In this document: piece after piece, positions 24,059 to 31,942 of the stretch
Layout: every line of letters begins with the position of its first letter
Numbering within the stretch: position 1 is the first letter of the stretch
Source: an uncultured Ellagibacter sp.
GTDB lineage: Bacteria > Actinomycetota > Coriobacteriia > Coriobacteriales > Eggerthellaceae
Direction of reading: 5' to 3'
DNA length: 64,000 bases
Assembly: GCF_934643285.1 (NCBI RefSeq)
Contig: NZ_CAKUBT010000004.1
Location: 87,569 to 151,568, forward strand
The notes under the pieces: generated by a model
What the model saw: only the letters and a program-made list of their open reading frames with translations
Database searches by the model: none
What the model was told of the DNA's origin: nothing
Made by a program: the position numbers and the translations under genes

Positions 24059-25036
24059 ATGCTCGACAAATCCGTGGAATCTATCGTTGACCGGGCAATC
24101 GAGGGGGAATCGCCTTGCCGCGACGAGATGCTCATGCTCATGGGAATCGACGTCGAAAGCGCCGAGGCAGCGTATGTGCGCTGGGGAGCGGAGGTGCTCG
24201 GACGGCGCGCATCGGGTGGCGTTGGTCAAATCTACGCGCAAATAGGCCTCGATGCCACGCCGTGCCCCGAGAACTGCGCCTTTTGCTCGCTCGCCGCGCG
24301 CAACAACTCAAGCAAGGGGCGAGCCGAGGTTCCCGATGACGAAATCACGCACTATGCAGGCGTTTTCGATGAAGCGGGCGTTCACCTTATCTCCCTTATG
24401 GCGACGGCGGCATATAATTTCGAGCATTTTCTGCGCATCGTCGCAACCGTACGAGGCGCCATCGCGAACGACATGCCCCTCATGGCGAACATAGGAGACA
24501 TCACCTTCAACCAAGCACAACAGTTAAAAGCCGCCGGAATCCAGGCGATCTACCATGCCCATCGGCTTGGAGAGGGCACCATCACCGGCATCGCACCTGA
24601 ACGGAGGCTCGCCACAATCGCGTCCGCGCAGAAAGCGGGTCTCGCACTCATGACGGCGGTTGAGCCGATATATCAAGGCATTCCCCTCGAAGACATCGCC
24701 GACCGCATGCTGGAAGTAATATCCCAAAAACCCTATTGCTCAGGGGTAGGCGTGCTTACTGCAGTGCCGGGTACGACCATGGCGAATGAAACTCCCTACA
24801 CTCGCAGGCAAGCTGCATACTTTGCAAGCATCATGAGACTTGCCGCGGGAACGTCCATCCCCTTTGGGACCGGTTGCGGCAATGTCGTATGGACTGACGC
24901 GGGCGCAAATCCCCGCGGGCGCGACCTCTCCACCGACCCCGACTTCCTTCGTCGCGACGTCCGCAGGCTGAGAAAAGAGCTTGCCCGTGATGGGTGGGAT
25001 GTTCCCGCGCGACCACTTTCCGCCTGGTTCAAGTAA
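24059..25036 (+). CDS. BioB-like radical SAM enzyme, family member 6 (325 aa)
   Basis: Third gene of the desulfurase-methyltransferase operon, starting 8 bases after the methyltransferase stop with AGGA before the ATG. Cluster cysteines are 69, 73 and 76 (CPENCAFC), preceded by AQIG. Family motifs are YHAHRLGEG, VPGTTMAN and GANPRGRD, where the usual Asp of NPRD has become Gly. It groups with members 1 and 2 by the CPxNCxFC form, not with the 354-residue trio. Being co-transcribed with a sulfur donor and a methyltransferase, it is the best entry point for finding the reaction of the family. Confidence 0.8.
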   Translation: MLDKSVESIVDRAIEGESPCRDEMLMLMGIDVESAEAAYVRWGAEVLGRRASGGVGQIYAQIGLDATPCPENCAFCSLAARNNSSKGRAEVPDDEITHYAGVFDEAGVHLISLMATAAYNFEHFLRIVATVRGAIANDMPLMANIGDITFNQAQQLKAAGIQAIYHAHRLGEGTITGIAPERRLATIASAQKAGLALMTAVEPIYQGIPLEDIADRMLEVISQKPYCSGVGVLTAVPGTTMANETPYTRRQAAYFASIMRLAAGTSIPFGTGCGNVVWTDAGANPRGRDLSTDPDFLRRDVRRLRKELARDGWDVPARPLSAWFK

Positions 25037-25140
25037 GGTGCATGCAAGCCTTTAGTTGCCAAATTTAATGGAGCGTCATTGCGTTTTCCTAGTCAACGTA
25101 GCGCAACGGGAAAAGGCGCAACGGCAAGCAAGGCGTATAA

Positions 25141-25191
25141 AGCGAAGAGGCCTGATCAGCTGCCCCCTGCAACCGATCAGGCCTCTTCGCT
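25141..25191 (-). terminator. Strong hairpin ending the small minus-strand gene (may serve both strands)
   Basis: A perfect 17-bp stem pairs 25141-25157 with 25175-25191, followed on the minus strand by only a short U-run (TTTATA). It lies 16 bases past the stop of the small gene and 105 bases past the radical SAM gene on the other strand. Confidence 0.65.
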
Positions 25192-25206
25192 ACTAAAGAA
25201 AGAACG

Positions 25207-25365
25207 CTACTTGCCCGAGCCAACGAGCGCCGGGAACAAGCCAGCGCGCGCTTTGTCATGCTCTGCAGTCGTCAGGTTTCCTGAAGGCTGCGGTGCTTTT
25301 TGATTCTTCACGACAACGCCGTCGTACTTGCGAGCCTCCATGATCTTATCGAGTGCTGCATTCAT
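25207..25365 (-). CDS. Small protein of unknown function (52 aa)
   Basis: A 52-residue frame with convincing signals: an AAAGGGG ribosome site eight bases before the ATG at 25365 and a strong hairpin just past its stop. The product starts MNAALDKIMEARKYDG and continues with a Lys/Gln/Pro-rich middle (KNQKAPQPSG), without a signal peptide, membrane segment or cysteine. I do not recognise the family. Its isolation between the radical SAM operon and rpsI, with its own terminator, suggests an independently regulated small gene, but it could also be a fragment. Confidence 0.45.
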   Translation of the reverse strand: MNAALDKIMEARKYDGVVVKNQKAPQPSGNLTTAEHDKARAGLFPALVGSGK

Positions 25366-25706
25366 TGAGATTCCCCTTTCCCAATTGATGGCCGCCGTGC
25401 CCCTTTTCACCGCAACCGTTCCCCTAAAAAACGCATTCAGAATACCGTTATTAGTAGCCTAATGCAACCATTTTTGGGTACTTTTTTGACCACTCACTAA
25501 ATTTTTTCAACCGCAAATCATAATCTTTTCGAATTGAGTATTGACTAGTAACATTTTGTGTGTTTCATCGTGGACTTGCGTTTTTAACGCACCCCCAAAT
25601 CGGCCCTGCAGCCTCCCATTTGCTGCGGGGCTTCTTCTTTCCAAGGAGTACCTTAAACAAGAGGCAGCCAACAGCGCCAACGCTCGCGAGCCCGCCTTTC
25701 CCATGG
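25366..25706. other. 341-bp gap without a recognisable gene
   Basis: AT-richer than the surroundings (for example around 25440-25570), presumably holding the promoter of the 52-residue gene. I see no tRNA, no convincing frame and no strong hairpin here apart from the rpsI terminator at its right edge. Confidence 0.4.
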
Positions 25707-25745
25707 CAAAAAGAAACCCCGCCGCTCGGATGAACGACGGGGTTT
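25707..25745 (-). terminator. rplM-rpsI intrinsic terminator
   Basis: AAACCCCG (25714-25721) pairs with CGGGGTTT (25738-25745), and on the minus strand the stem is followed by a CTTTTT run. It lies 26 bases past the rpsI stop. Confidence 0.85.
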
Positions 25746-25770
25746 GCAACCGTGTATGTTCCAGAAGAAA

Positions 25771-26163
25771 CTAGCGCTTCGAGAACTGCGGACGCTTACG
25801 AGCCTTCTTCAGGCCGTACTTCTTACGCTCGACCACACGAGAGTCGCGGGTGAGGTAGCCGGCCTTCTTGAGCTCGGCGCGATAGTCGCCGGCGTCGAGC
25901 AGAGCGCGGGAGATGCCGTGACGCAGAGCGCCGGCCTGACCCGAGATGCCGCCACCGTTGATGCGAGCGATCACGTCGAAGTGATCCATGGTGTCGGTTA
26001 CCTTGAACGGGGTCTTCGCGTAATCGAGAAGAGCCTCGCGGCCAAAGTACTCAGCACCCTCGCGACCATTGATGGTCACCTTGCCCGTGCCCGGGACGAG
26101 GCGCACGCGAGCAACGGCGTTCTTACGACGGCCAGTGCCGTAATACAGAGCTTCACCTGCCAT
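25771..26163 (-). CDS. rpsI: 30S ribosomal protein S9
   Basis: 130 residues covering the full S9 family. YYGTGRRKNAVARVRL at the N terminus, the GGGISGQAGALRHGISRALL core and the basic C-terminal tail KKARKRPQFSKR, which reaches the P-site tRNA, are all present. The start follows GGAGGG and lies two bases after the rplM stop, the standard rplM-rpsI operon. A strong terminator follows. Confidence 0.98.
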   Translation of the reverse strand: MAGEALYYGTGRRKNAVARVRLVPGTGKVTINGREGAEYFGREALLDYAKTPFKVTDTMDHFDVIARINGGGISGQAGALRHGISRALLDAGDYRAELKKAGYLTRDSRVVERKKYGLKKARKRPQFSKR

Positions 26164-26165
26164 GA

Positions 26166-26600
26166 TTAACCCTCCATCTTGATCTCGCGGGGCTTCTGAG
26201 CCATATGGGGATGCTCAGGGCCAGCGTACACCTTCAACTTCATGCCCTGGGCACGACCCAGCGTGTTCTTCGGCAGCATGCCCTTGACAGCATGCTCGAT
26301 CACGCGCTCAGGATGCTTCTCCATGGCTTCGGTGAAGGTTTCGGACTTGAGACCACCGGGAAAACCACTGTGGCGGTAATACTCTTTCGCTGCAGCCTTC
26401 GTGCCGGTAACGCGAATCTTGTCCGCGTTAATGATGATCACGAAGTCGCCCGTATCAACATGCGGGGTGTACTGCGGCTTGTGCTTGCCCTTGAGAATCT
26501 GTGCGGCCTTGGTGGCCACGCGGCCGAGAACCTGATCGGTTGCGTCGATCAGAAGCCATTCGCGCTCGACTTCGCCAGGCTTCGCATGATACGTCTTCAC
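26166..26600 (-). CDS. rplM: 50S ribosomal protein L13
   Basis: 144 residues matching L13 across its length, with WLLIDATDQVLGRVAT near the start and the family motif region MLPKNTLGRAQGMKLKVYAGPEHPH. The start is the GTG at 26600, which has GGAGG six bases upstream and gives KTYHAKPGEVEREW; an apparent longer frame upstream has no ribosome site. First gene of the rplM-rpsI operon, preceded by a leader of roughly 210 bases. Confidence 0.97.
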   Translation of the reverse strand: MKTYHAKPGEVEREWLLIDATDQVLGRVATKAAQILKGKHKPQYTPHVDTGDFVIIINADKIRVTGTKAAAKEYYRHSGFPGGLKSETFTEAMEKHPERVIEHAVKGMLPKNTLGRAQGMKLKVYAGPEHPHMAQKPREIKMEG

Positions 26601-26810
26601 TTGCTTCCTCCAATAGATACTCTGTTCCTTGAACGAGCCGAAGGGCCCTTCCAAGGGGCGCTTGCGCGTTACCGCAAGCGGGTGTTTGTTTTCAAAAGTG
26701 CAGGTCAGCCAGATGCCGGTTTCCTACGCCGACGCGCATACCTCAGGCCTGGACTCCGTTGGCACAACGCTTCTGCCTTTACTGCTTTCACGGGGCTTTT
26801 GAAAGCGAAC
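26601..26810 (-). promoter_or_regulatory. Structured leader of the rplM-rpsI message
   Basis: Between the predicted start near 26810 and the GTG are several stems, including CGCTTGCG/CGCAAGCG and GCTTTC/GAAAGC. A long structured leader before L13 suggests autogenous translational control, as in other bacteria. Confidence 0.45.
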
Positions 26811-26816
26811 TTTTGC

Positions 26817-26846
26817 AGTCTACCTGGCTTGGCGAAGGGAAGTCAA
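26817..26846 (-). promoter_or_regulatory. rplM-rpsI promoter
   Basis: On the minus strand TTGACT (26846-26841) and TAGACT (26822-26817) are 18 bases apart, a good housekeeping sigma promoter match for a ribosomal protein operon. Confidence 0.6.
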
Positions 26847-26886
26847 GCCTGAATCGTCTTATTCATGGCCATCTGCAGAAAGTCTT

Positions 26887-26939
26887 CGGAAATCGGGGGT
26901 GCAGGAATCGACTCGCGCCGCCCGCTTTCCCGATTTCCG
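26887..26939. repeat. 11-bp inverted repeat upstream of metA
   Basis: CGGAAATCGGG (26887-26897) and CCCGATTTCCG (26929-26939) are perfect complements separated by 31 bases. It lies between the divergent rplM and metA promoters. It might be an operator or a terminator; no U-run is evident. Confidence 0.35.
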
Positions 26940-26963
26940 CGATAATGTGTTATCACTGCTTCA

Positions 26964-26969
26964 TATAAT
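26964..26969 (+). promoter_or_regulatory. metA -10 element
   Basis: A perfect TATAAT 61 bases before the metA ATG. The -35 region is weak (GATAAT at 17 bases). No SAM riboswitch is recognisable in the short leader. Confidence 0.45.
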
Positions 26970-27030
26970 CGGGTGAACTGATATTTTGCTAGGATAACGA
27001 GGAAGTTTCCATCAATCGGAAGGATGCGCC

Positions 27031-27972
27031 ATGCCTATCAAGATTCCCGATTCGCTGCCGGCAACCGCGCAACTCGAAAAAGAGAACATCTTCGTCATGA
27101 CCGAGCACCGCGCGTTGCACCAGGATATCCGCCCTTTGCGCGTGCTGCTCCTGAACCTCATGCCCACCAAGATCACCACCGAGACGCAGATCCTGCGAAA
27201 GCTCTCGAACACGCCGCTGCAGATCGAGGTGGAGCTCCTCCGCACGAAGAGCCACGTCGCGAAAAACGTCTCCGAAGAGCACCTGGAAACGTTCTACGTC
27301 TCCTTCGACGACGTGAAAGACGAGCACTTCGACGGCCTCATCATCACGGGCGCGCCCGTCGAGCTGCTCGATTTCCACGACGTCGATTATTGGGAAGAGC
27401 TCACGCGCATCATGGACTGGTCGAAGACGAACGTCCACTCCACCCTGCATATCTGCTGGGGAGCCCAGGCGGGCATCTACTACCGCTACGGCGTCGAGAA
27501 GTACGAGCTCGACGAGAAGACGACCGGCGTGTTCGAGCACCGCGTCGTGAAGCCGTCTTCCCCCTGGGTGCGCGGGTTCGACGACCGCTTCCGAGCGCCC
27601 CATTCGCGCTACACCAACGTGCGAGCCGAGGACATCGAGGCGAACCCCAACCTGGAAATCATCGCCGAGTCGGACGAGGCCGGCGTCTACATGGCGAAAA
27701 GCACGGACAGCCGCAATTTCTTCGTGTTCGGCCACCCCGAATACGACCGCGAAACCCTGAATGTGGAATACGAGCGCGACTCGAAGACCCACCCGAACGC
27801 GCCGCTGCCCAAGCACTACTACCCCAACGACGACCCCGCGCAGCCTGCGGAATCGACCTGGCGCGCGCACGCGCAGTTGCTCTACACCAACTGGCTGAAC
27901 TACTATGTGTACCAAACGACGCCGTATGAAATTGACGCGATTGGACACGAGGAGGCAGCAGATGGCGAATAG
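27031..27972 (+). CDS. metAA: Homoserine O-acetyltransferase of the MetA family
   Basis: 313 residues, matching MetA (class I glutamine-amidotransferase-like fold) throughout. It acylates homoserine in the first committed step of methionine synthesis. The nucleophile is Cys142 (CWGAQAG), with His235 and Glu237 in GHPEYDRE. Residue 111 is Glu (GAPVE), which in characterised MetA proteins goes with acetyl-CoA, whereas Gly at this place goes with succinyl-CoA. I therefore call it an acetyltransferase despite the MetA (not MetX) fold. GGAAGGA precedes the ATG. A small acidic gene overlaps its end by 11 bases. Confidence 0.93.
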   Translation: MPIKIPDSLPATAQLEKENIFVMTEHRALHQDIRPLRVLLLNLMPTKITTETQILRKLSNTPLQIEVELLRTKSHVAKNVSEEHLETFYVSFDDVKDEHFDGLIITGAPVELLDFHDVDYWEELTRIMDWSKTNVHSTLHICWGAQAGIYYRYGVEKYELDEKTTGVFEHRVVKPSSPWVRGFDDRFRAPHSRYTNVRAEDIEANPNLEIIAESDEAGVYMAKSTDSRNFFVFGHPEYDRETLNVEYERDSKTHPNAPLPKHYYPNDDPAQPAESTWRAHAQLLYTNWLNYYVYQTTPYEIDAIGHEEAADGE

Positions 27973-28162
27973 CGTTTCGGAAGACGAGCAGGGCAAGACG
28001 CGAAAAACCGCCGAGGAGCTTCTTGCCGAGGCAGCGCGCAAGCATGCCCCCGCGCATCGCGACCCCTGCATCCGCGCGGAGAGCGAAGACGACGACGGCT
28101 ACGACCCCTATTCCGACCGACAGGAGACAAACCCCCTGTTCGAGCGCGATCCCTGGACGTAG
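27962..28162 (+). CDS. Small acidic protein of unknown function (66 aa)
   Basis: The ATG lies inside the end of metA with GGAGG seven bases upstream, so it is translated from the metA message. The 66-residue product is very hydrophilic and acidic (SEDDDGYDPYSDRQETNP), with a helical first half (KTAEELLAEAARKHAP) and no membrane segment. I do not recognise it. A strong bidirectional terminator follows. It could be an accessory of methionine metabolism, but only position suggests that. Confidence 0.55.
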   Translation: MANSVSEDEQGKTRKTAEELLAEAARKHAPAHRDPCIRAESEDDDGYDPYSDRQETNPLFERDPWT

Positions 28163-28205
28163 AAGCCCCCGATCGCAAACCGCTCCCATTCACAAACCAC
28201 ATCAT

Positions 28206-28249
28206 AAAAAGGCCGCTTGAGCACTTCCCGTGCCGCAGCGGCCTTTTTT
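28206..28249. terminator. Bidirectional intrinsic terminator after metA
   Basis: AAAAAGGCCGCT (28206-28217) pairs perfectly with AGCGGCCTTTTT (28237-28248), with a T-run on each strand. It serves the metA unit and the convergent CmpB-like gene. Confidence 0.9.
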
Positions 28250-28310
28250 CCTGCAAAGACAACCGGACCGACCCAAAGCCGCGCCGTCTCAGCGCGCGAC
28301 CGGATAACCC

Positions 28311-29555
28311 CTAGCCGAGAGCACTGTCCGGCGGCGCCCCTGACCCACGCGTCGCGCTGTCGGGGTTGATGGTCATGCTCTCGAACCGGTTCGCCATGAA
28401 GTCGTTGTCGAAATACGTGGCGTAGAACTGTTCGATGGGCGTTTCGGGAACATGCCCCGACAGCCGCCCGTACCAGCAATCAAGCGATTGCAGCGTCATG
28501 ATGGCGTTCACGAGCATGAGCGCCGTGGCAACCGCGGTCACGGTATAGCGCAGCTTCCAGGGAATCAAGTTCACCACATCGAGCATCTTCGGCAGGAGCG
28601 CCTTTATCCACAGCACGCCCAGCATGCCCCACATCGCCATGAACATGCCGTTCGTACGTCCATCGATCGAGAGGAACGTGCCCGTATAATCCCAGGCCAC
28701 AGCGCCGAATGCGGTTTCCATGAACCAGCTGACGAAGAACTCAAACGCGCCGCCAATCACAGCGCTCACCAAAAAGATCACGGGCACCGGCTTGTCGTGG
28801 AAGCGGTTGAGCGCCATGGTCATGAGCACCGCGCCCACGCCGTAGATGGGCGAGAACGGCCCGAACAGCATACCCGCGCGATCTTGGTACTCGCCGGGAA
28901 CGACGATGACGAAGTGATACACTACTTCGATGACCAGGCCTAACACGCTGCAGACCACGAAAATCCAGAACACGTTGAAGAAGTTGAGCGCGATATAGCC
29001 GCGCCCCGTCGAGTCCAGGCCGAGCGTTCCCTCTTCCGCCTGGTCGCGCGTCTCCATGTCGCGGAGCTTGCGCTGCAGTTCGCGTTCCTCGGAAAGCGAC
29101 GGGTCGACATAACCCGACACGAAGAACAAAAGCACGAGGATGACCAGCGTCGGCACGATATGGACATCGGTGCCGTTGAGCATAATATTGCAGACGAAGG
29201 CCACTGCCGCGAGCGCCATGAGGACCTCGGCAGTGAGCGCGGCATAACGGCGCTTGTTACGGAGAAGACGCACGCCCAGCAGGATGAACAGCACCAACAT
29301 AGCCGCTTGGGCAACAACGAGAACGACCGTCACGGCAAGGGGCGTGAGCGCCTCCTCGGCAAGGCCGCCCGACCGCAAAAACTGCACGATGACGACGACC
29401 GCAAGCGCACCGCTCGGGATGGAGGCCGCCCCGCCCACGATGCACAGCACGCCGAACACCTTCAGCAGCAGGGGCATCTTCGGCTTCGGCTCGCATGCGG
29501 CATCGATCGCGCCACCCTCGGCCGCGACCATCTCTTCCCTTTCCCCATGCGCCAT
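28311..29555 (-). CDS. CmpB-like integral membrane protein (putative ABC transporter permease family)
   Basis: A 414-residue membrane protein with about four hydrophobic segments in the first half and five in the second. The second half (about residues 190-350), with FGPFSPIYGVGAV, EFFVSWFMETAFGAVAWDY and GRTNGMFMAMWGMLGV, matches the family annotated as putative ABC-transporter type IV/CmpB. No ATPase is adjacent, and the transport role is unproven. The start chosen is the ATG at 29555 with AAGGGAG upstream. It follows the HAD gene on the same strand by 74 bases. Confidence 0.65.
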   Translation of the reverse strand: MAHGEREEMVAAEGGAIDAACEPKPKMPLLLKVFGVLCIVGGAASIPSGALAVVVIVQFLRSGGLAEEALTPLAVTVVLVVAQAAMLVLFILLGVRLLRNKRRYAALTAEVLMALAAVAFVCNIMLNGTDVHIVPTLVILVLLFFVSGYVDPSLSEERELQRKLRDMETRDQAEEGTLGLDSTGRGYIALNFFNVFWIFVVCSVLGLVIEVVYHFVIVVPGEYQDRAGMLFGPFSPIYGVGAVLMTMALNRFHDKPVPVIFLVSAVIGGAFEFFVSWFMETAFGAVAWDYTGTFLSIDGRTNGMFMAMWGMLGVLWIKALLPKMLDVVNLIPWKLRYTVTAVATALMLVNAIMTLQSLDCWYGRLSGHVPETPIEQFYATYFDNDFMANRFESMTINPDSATRGSGAPPDSALG

Positions 29556-29629
29556 GATGCTCCCTTTTCGAACGCTGCCCGCCTTATGAACACTGCCGTC
29601 CATTATAGGGAATGGAGTCGCGTGTTTTC

Positions 29630-30319
29630 CTACGGCATGGCAACCATTCGGGCAAATTCGATGAACTCGTCAGGGTCGAGGTCGCGGAAATCGCGCACCG
29701 CACGCTCGGCAGAAGCGGAAAGCGCTGCATAGGTTCCTGACATATCGCAGTCGTACACCGCCAGCGTATGGTACCCCGCCCGCTTGAGCGTGCCGACCGC
29801 ATACAGCGCATCTTCCACACCCCAGGTATGGGAAAGCTCGGTGCCCATAAGCGAGCGCGCACGGTCGTATACCGCGGGTTCGCGCTTCGGTTTCCCCACG
29901 TCATCGACGGATACCACCGCATCGAGCATCGGAAGGAACCCCGTATGGGAAAGCCCTGCCAGCAAATACGGCATCGGGGAGGAAGAGGCCACCGACAGCC
30001 TGATGCCGCGCTCGAACAGGGCGCGGACGAACGCGAGCGCACCTGGGCGCGCCGTCGCGCGGGTCGAGTAGAACTCCATCATGTACTCGCCCACCATGCG
30101 CACGACCTCTTGGGGGGATGAGCCCAGCCCGAATTTCGTGTGGAAGAACTCGCCCGCCTCGGGCGTGGTCATCGTTGTCAGCCGGTCTTTGTCGGTCGGC
30201 GACAGCTCGCCGCCCGCCCGATGCGCGAACTCGCTTTCCATCTCGCGCCACACGCCCATGCTGTCAAGAAGCGTGCCGTCACAGTCGAATATCACGCCGA
30301 TTGGAGCTTCGCTCGCCAC
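29630..30319 (-). CDS. HAD-superfamily phosphatase (subfamily IA)
   Basis: A 229-residue cytoplasmic hydrolase. Motif I is FDCDGTLLDS with nucleophile Asp12 and acid/base Asp14. Motif II is in SVASSSP, the motif III lysine is in GKPKREP, and motif IV in GVEDALYA is weak. A helical cap lies between residues about 20 and 85. This is the beta-phosphoglucomutase/phosphoglycolate phosphatase group; the substrate is not predictable. The start is a GTG with AAGGA upstream. It follows the M50 protease gene by about 100 bases. Confidence 0.85.
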   Translation of the reverse strand: MASEAPIGVIFDCDGTLLDSMGVWREMESEFAHRAGGELSPTDKDRLTTMTTPEAGEFFHTKFGLGSSPQEVVRMVGEYMMEFYSTRATARPGALAFVRALFERGIRLSVASSSPMPYLLAGLSHTGFLPMLDAVVSVDDVGKPKREPAVYDRARSLMGTELSHTWGVEDALYAVGTLKRAGYHTLAVYDCDMSGTYAALSASAERAVRDFRDLDPDEFIEFARMVAMP

Positions 30320-30421
30320 CTCGCCGTCCTTTCGCCCGTTTCCCTCTTTCCCCTAGAGCCTAGCAAGAAAGAAAGTTTCCCTGCGGCGCGTGGGCAAGCA
30401 TTTGGGCGAGCGGCGCGCGGA

Positions 30422-31534
30422 CTAACCCCAATTGCCGAAGACGAAACGCTGCACGTCCTGGTTGAGCATGATGACGAAGAACCCCAGAAAGAGAATCATT
30501 CCCGCCGCGCTCATATAGCTCAGAGCGCGCGTCGACACGTTCTTGCGCGTGAGCTTCTGGAAGATCTCGATGACGAAGCGGCCACCGTCGAGAGGCGGGA
30601 TCGGCAGCAGGTTCATGATGCCGAGCGAAACCGAGAGCATCGCCATGAAGAAGACGAATTCGAGAAGCCCCGCCTCAGCGTAGGTTTTCGACATGACGGC
30701 GATGCCGACCACCGACGTCGAGTTCGACACGACATCAGCCGCCGTTTGCGGATTGAACAGGCTTACCACCATCTGGACCACCGCGCCGATGTAGGCGAAG
30801 CCGACTTCCACCGAGCGCAAGGGCGACATGGTGATGTGCGAGACCTCGCCCGTCTGCGAGTTCGTCATATCGACGCCCACGATGGAGTACACCACCACGA
30901 AGACCAGGACGGCGAACAGCAGATTCACGGCGATTCCCGCAAGGAGGATGACCGTGCGCTTCCAGAAGGGAAGGCTTCGGTACTGCTGGTTGTATTCGCT
31001 TTCGAAGAGAGCGTGAGGGTCGTCAACCAGGCGAGGTTGCCCCAGCTCATAGGCGAGAGGCACCGGCTGTCCCGCCGCCTCGGCGCGCTTGATCTGCCCC
31101 TTGGTGGGACGGGTGGCCATCGCGCGGTAGGTGTTGAACTTGTCCTTTTTCGTAGGACCCTGAATGCTTCCCCACTCCACCAGCTCATCGAGGGCGGCGA
31201 GAGCATCGTCGTTCGAGATGGCACAATCCTGCGCGATGTCTTCCATGTTTGCCGTCCCGCGGCGGTATATCGCCGCGAGCACGCTTTCCAGATGGGGGCT
31301 CATCTCGCCCGGCTCCATCCCGCACACCTTCGCGTAGCCGCCAAGGGGAACGCAGGTCACGCCGAACTTCGTGCCCCATTTGGTGAAGCCGATGCCAGGC
31401 CCGGGAAAGCCGATCATGAACTCGGTCACGCGCACACCGAACGCGCGGGACGCCAGATAATGCCCGCCCTCGTGGATGAGCACGAGGAAGCCGAGCAGGA
31501 TCGAGACGTACAGAATCATAAGGACAATATCCAT
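30422..31534 (-). CDS. rseP: Site-2-type M50 zinc metalloprotease without PDZ, with winged-helix-like insert
   Basis: A 370-residue intramembrane protease of the RseP/SpoIVFB group. The zinc site is HEGGH in the first membrane helix (about residues 21-25) and PLDGGR near the C terminus. Two features are odd. The periplasmic PDZ domain usual between helices 2 and 3 is essentially missing (only about 30 residues). Instead, the cytoplasmic loop after the first module contains about 60 residues (LAAIYRRGTANMEDIAQD, then LDELVEWGSIQGPTKKDK) that look like a winged helix. That could bind a regulator or DNA. In many bacteria this gene follows dxr; here a large surface-protein gene lies between them. 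ATG at 31534. Confidence 0.82.
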   Translation of the reverse strand: MDIVLMILYVSILLGFLVLIHEGGHYLASRAFGVRVTEFMIGFPGPGIGFTKWGTKFGVTCVPLGGYAKVCGMEPGEMSPHLESVLAAIYRRGTANMEDIAQDCAISNDDALAALDELVEWGSIQGPTKKDKFNTYRAMATRPTKGQIKRAEAAGQPVPLAYELGQPRLVDDPHALFESEYNQQYRSLPFWKRTVILLAGIAVNLLFAVLVFVVVYSIVGVDMTNSQTGEVSHITMSPLRSVEVGFAYIGAVVQMVVSLFNPQTAADVVSNSTSVVGIAVMSKTYAEAGLLEFVFFMAMLSVSLGIMNLLPIPPLDGGRFVIEIFQKLTRKNVSTRALSYMSAAGMILFLGFFVIMLNQDVQRFVFGNWG

Positions 31535-31942
31535 GCGAGCGACTCCTCGGAAGGCTTGAAGGGGTACGGGGCAGCAAGCTCCTCGCATCCAAGGCGGGCG
31601 AAAGCGAGTCGCCGAATAACACGTTCAGCGCCCATTATAGGAAAGCCACGCCGACCGATGCGCCCAGCCCAGAAAACCTACACCCCCTGTGCGGCTTTTG
31701 TTGCCGAATCGTTGCCGACTTCCTGCCAGGTTTTCGCGAATGCATGCCGAATTTGCGTTGGAGATATTCGAGTCGCGGTGCAGTTTCAGCCGAGTTTGTA
31801 GGGATTGCCCACCGACTTTCGGGGACCTCCGTGCAGATAACGCGCGATGAAACGGCAAGGTTGGTGCGTCCTCGCCGCCAGAACGCGACGCTATGCTCGG
31901 AATCCCCGGCGCAGTGAGCGCATTTCGCGAGAAAGGAGCACC
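31535..31942. other. 408-bp gap between the M50 protease and the surface protein
   Basis: It must hold the promoters of both divergent genes. I see no tRNA, no gene and no strong palindrome. The right end leads into a small upstream reading frame. Confidence 0.4.

Noticed and set aside
10911..25036. Calling the six radical SAM genes biotin synthases
   Set aside because: The family motifs YHxxR..EG and NPR[DG] differ from BioB, the cysteines for a second BioB cluster are not apparent, and no bioA/D/F gene is nearby.
26601..27030. SAM riboswitch before metA
   Set aside because: The leader after the predicted start is only about 55 bases and shows no SAM-I, SAM-II or SAM-IV type core.
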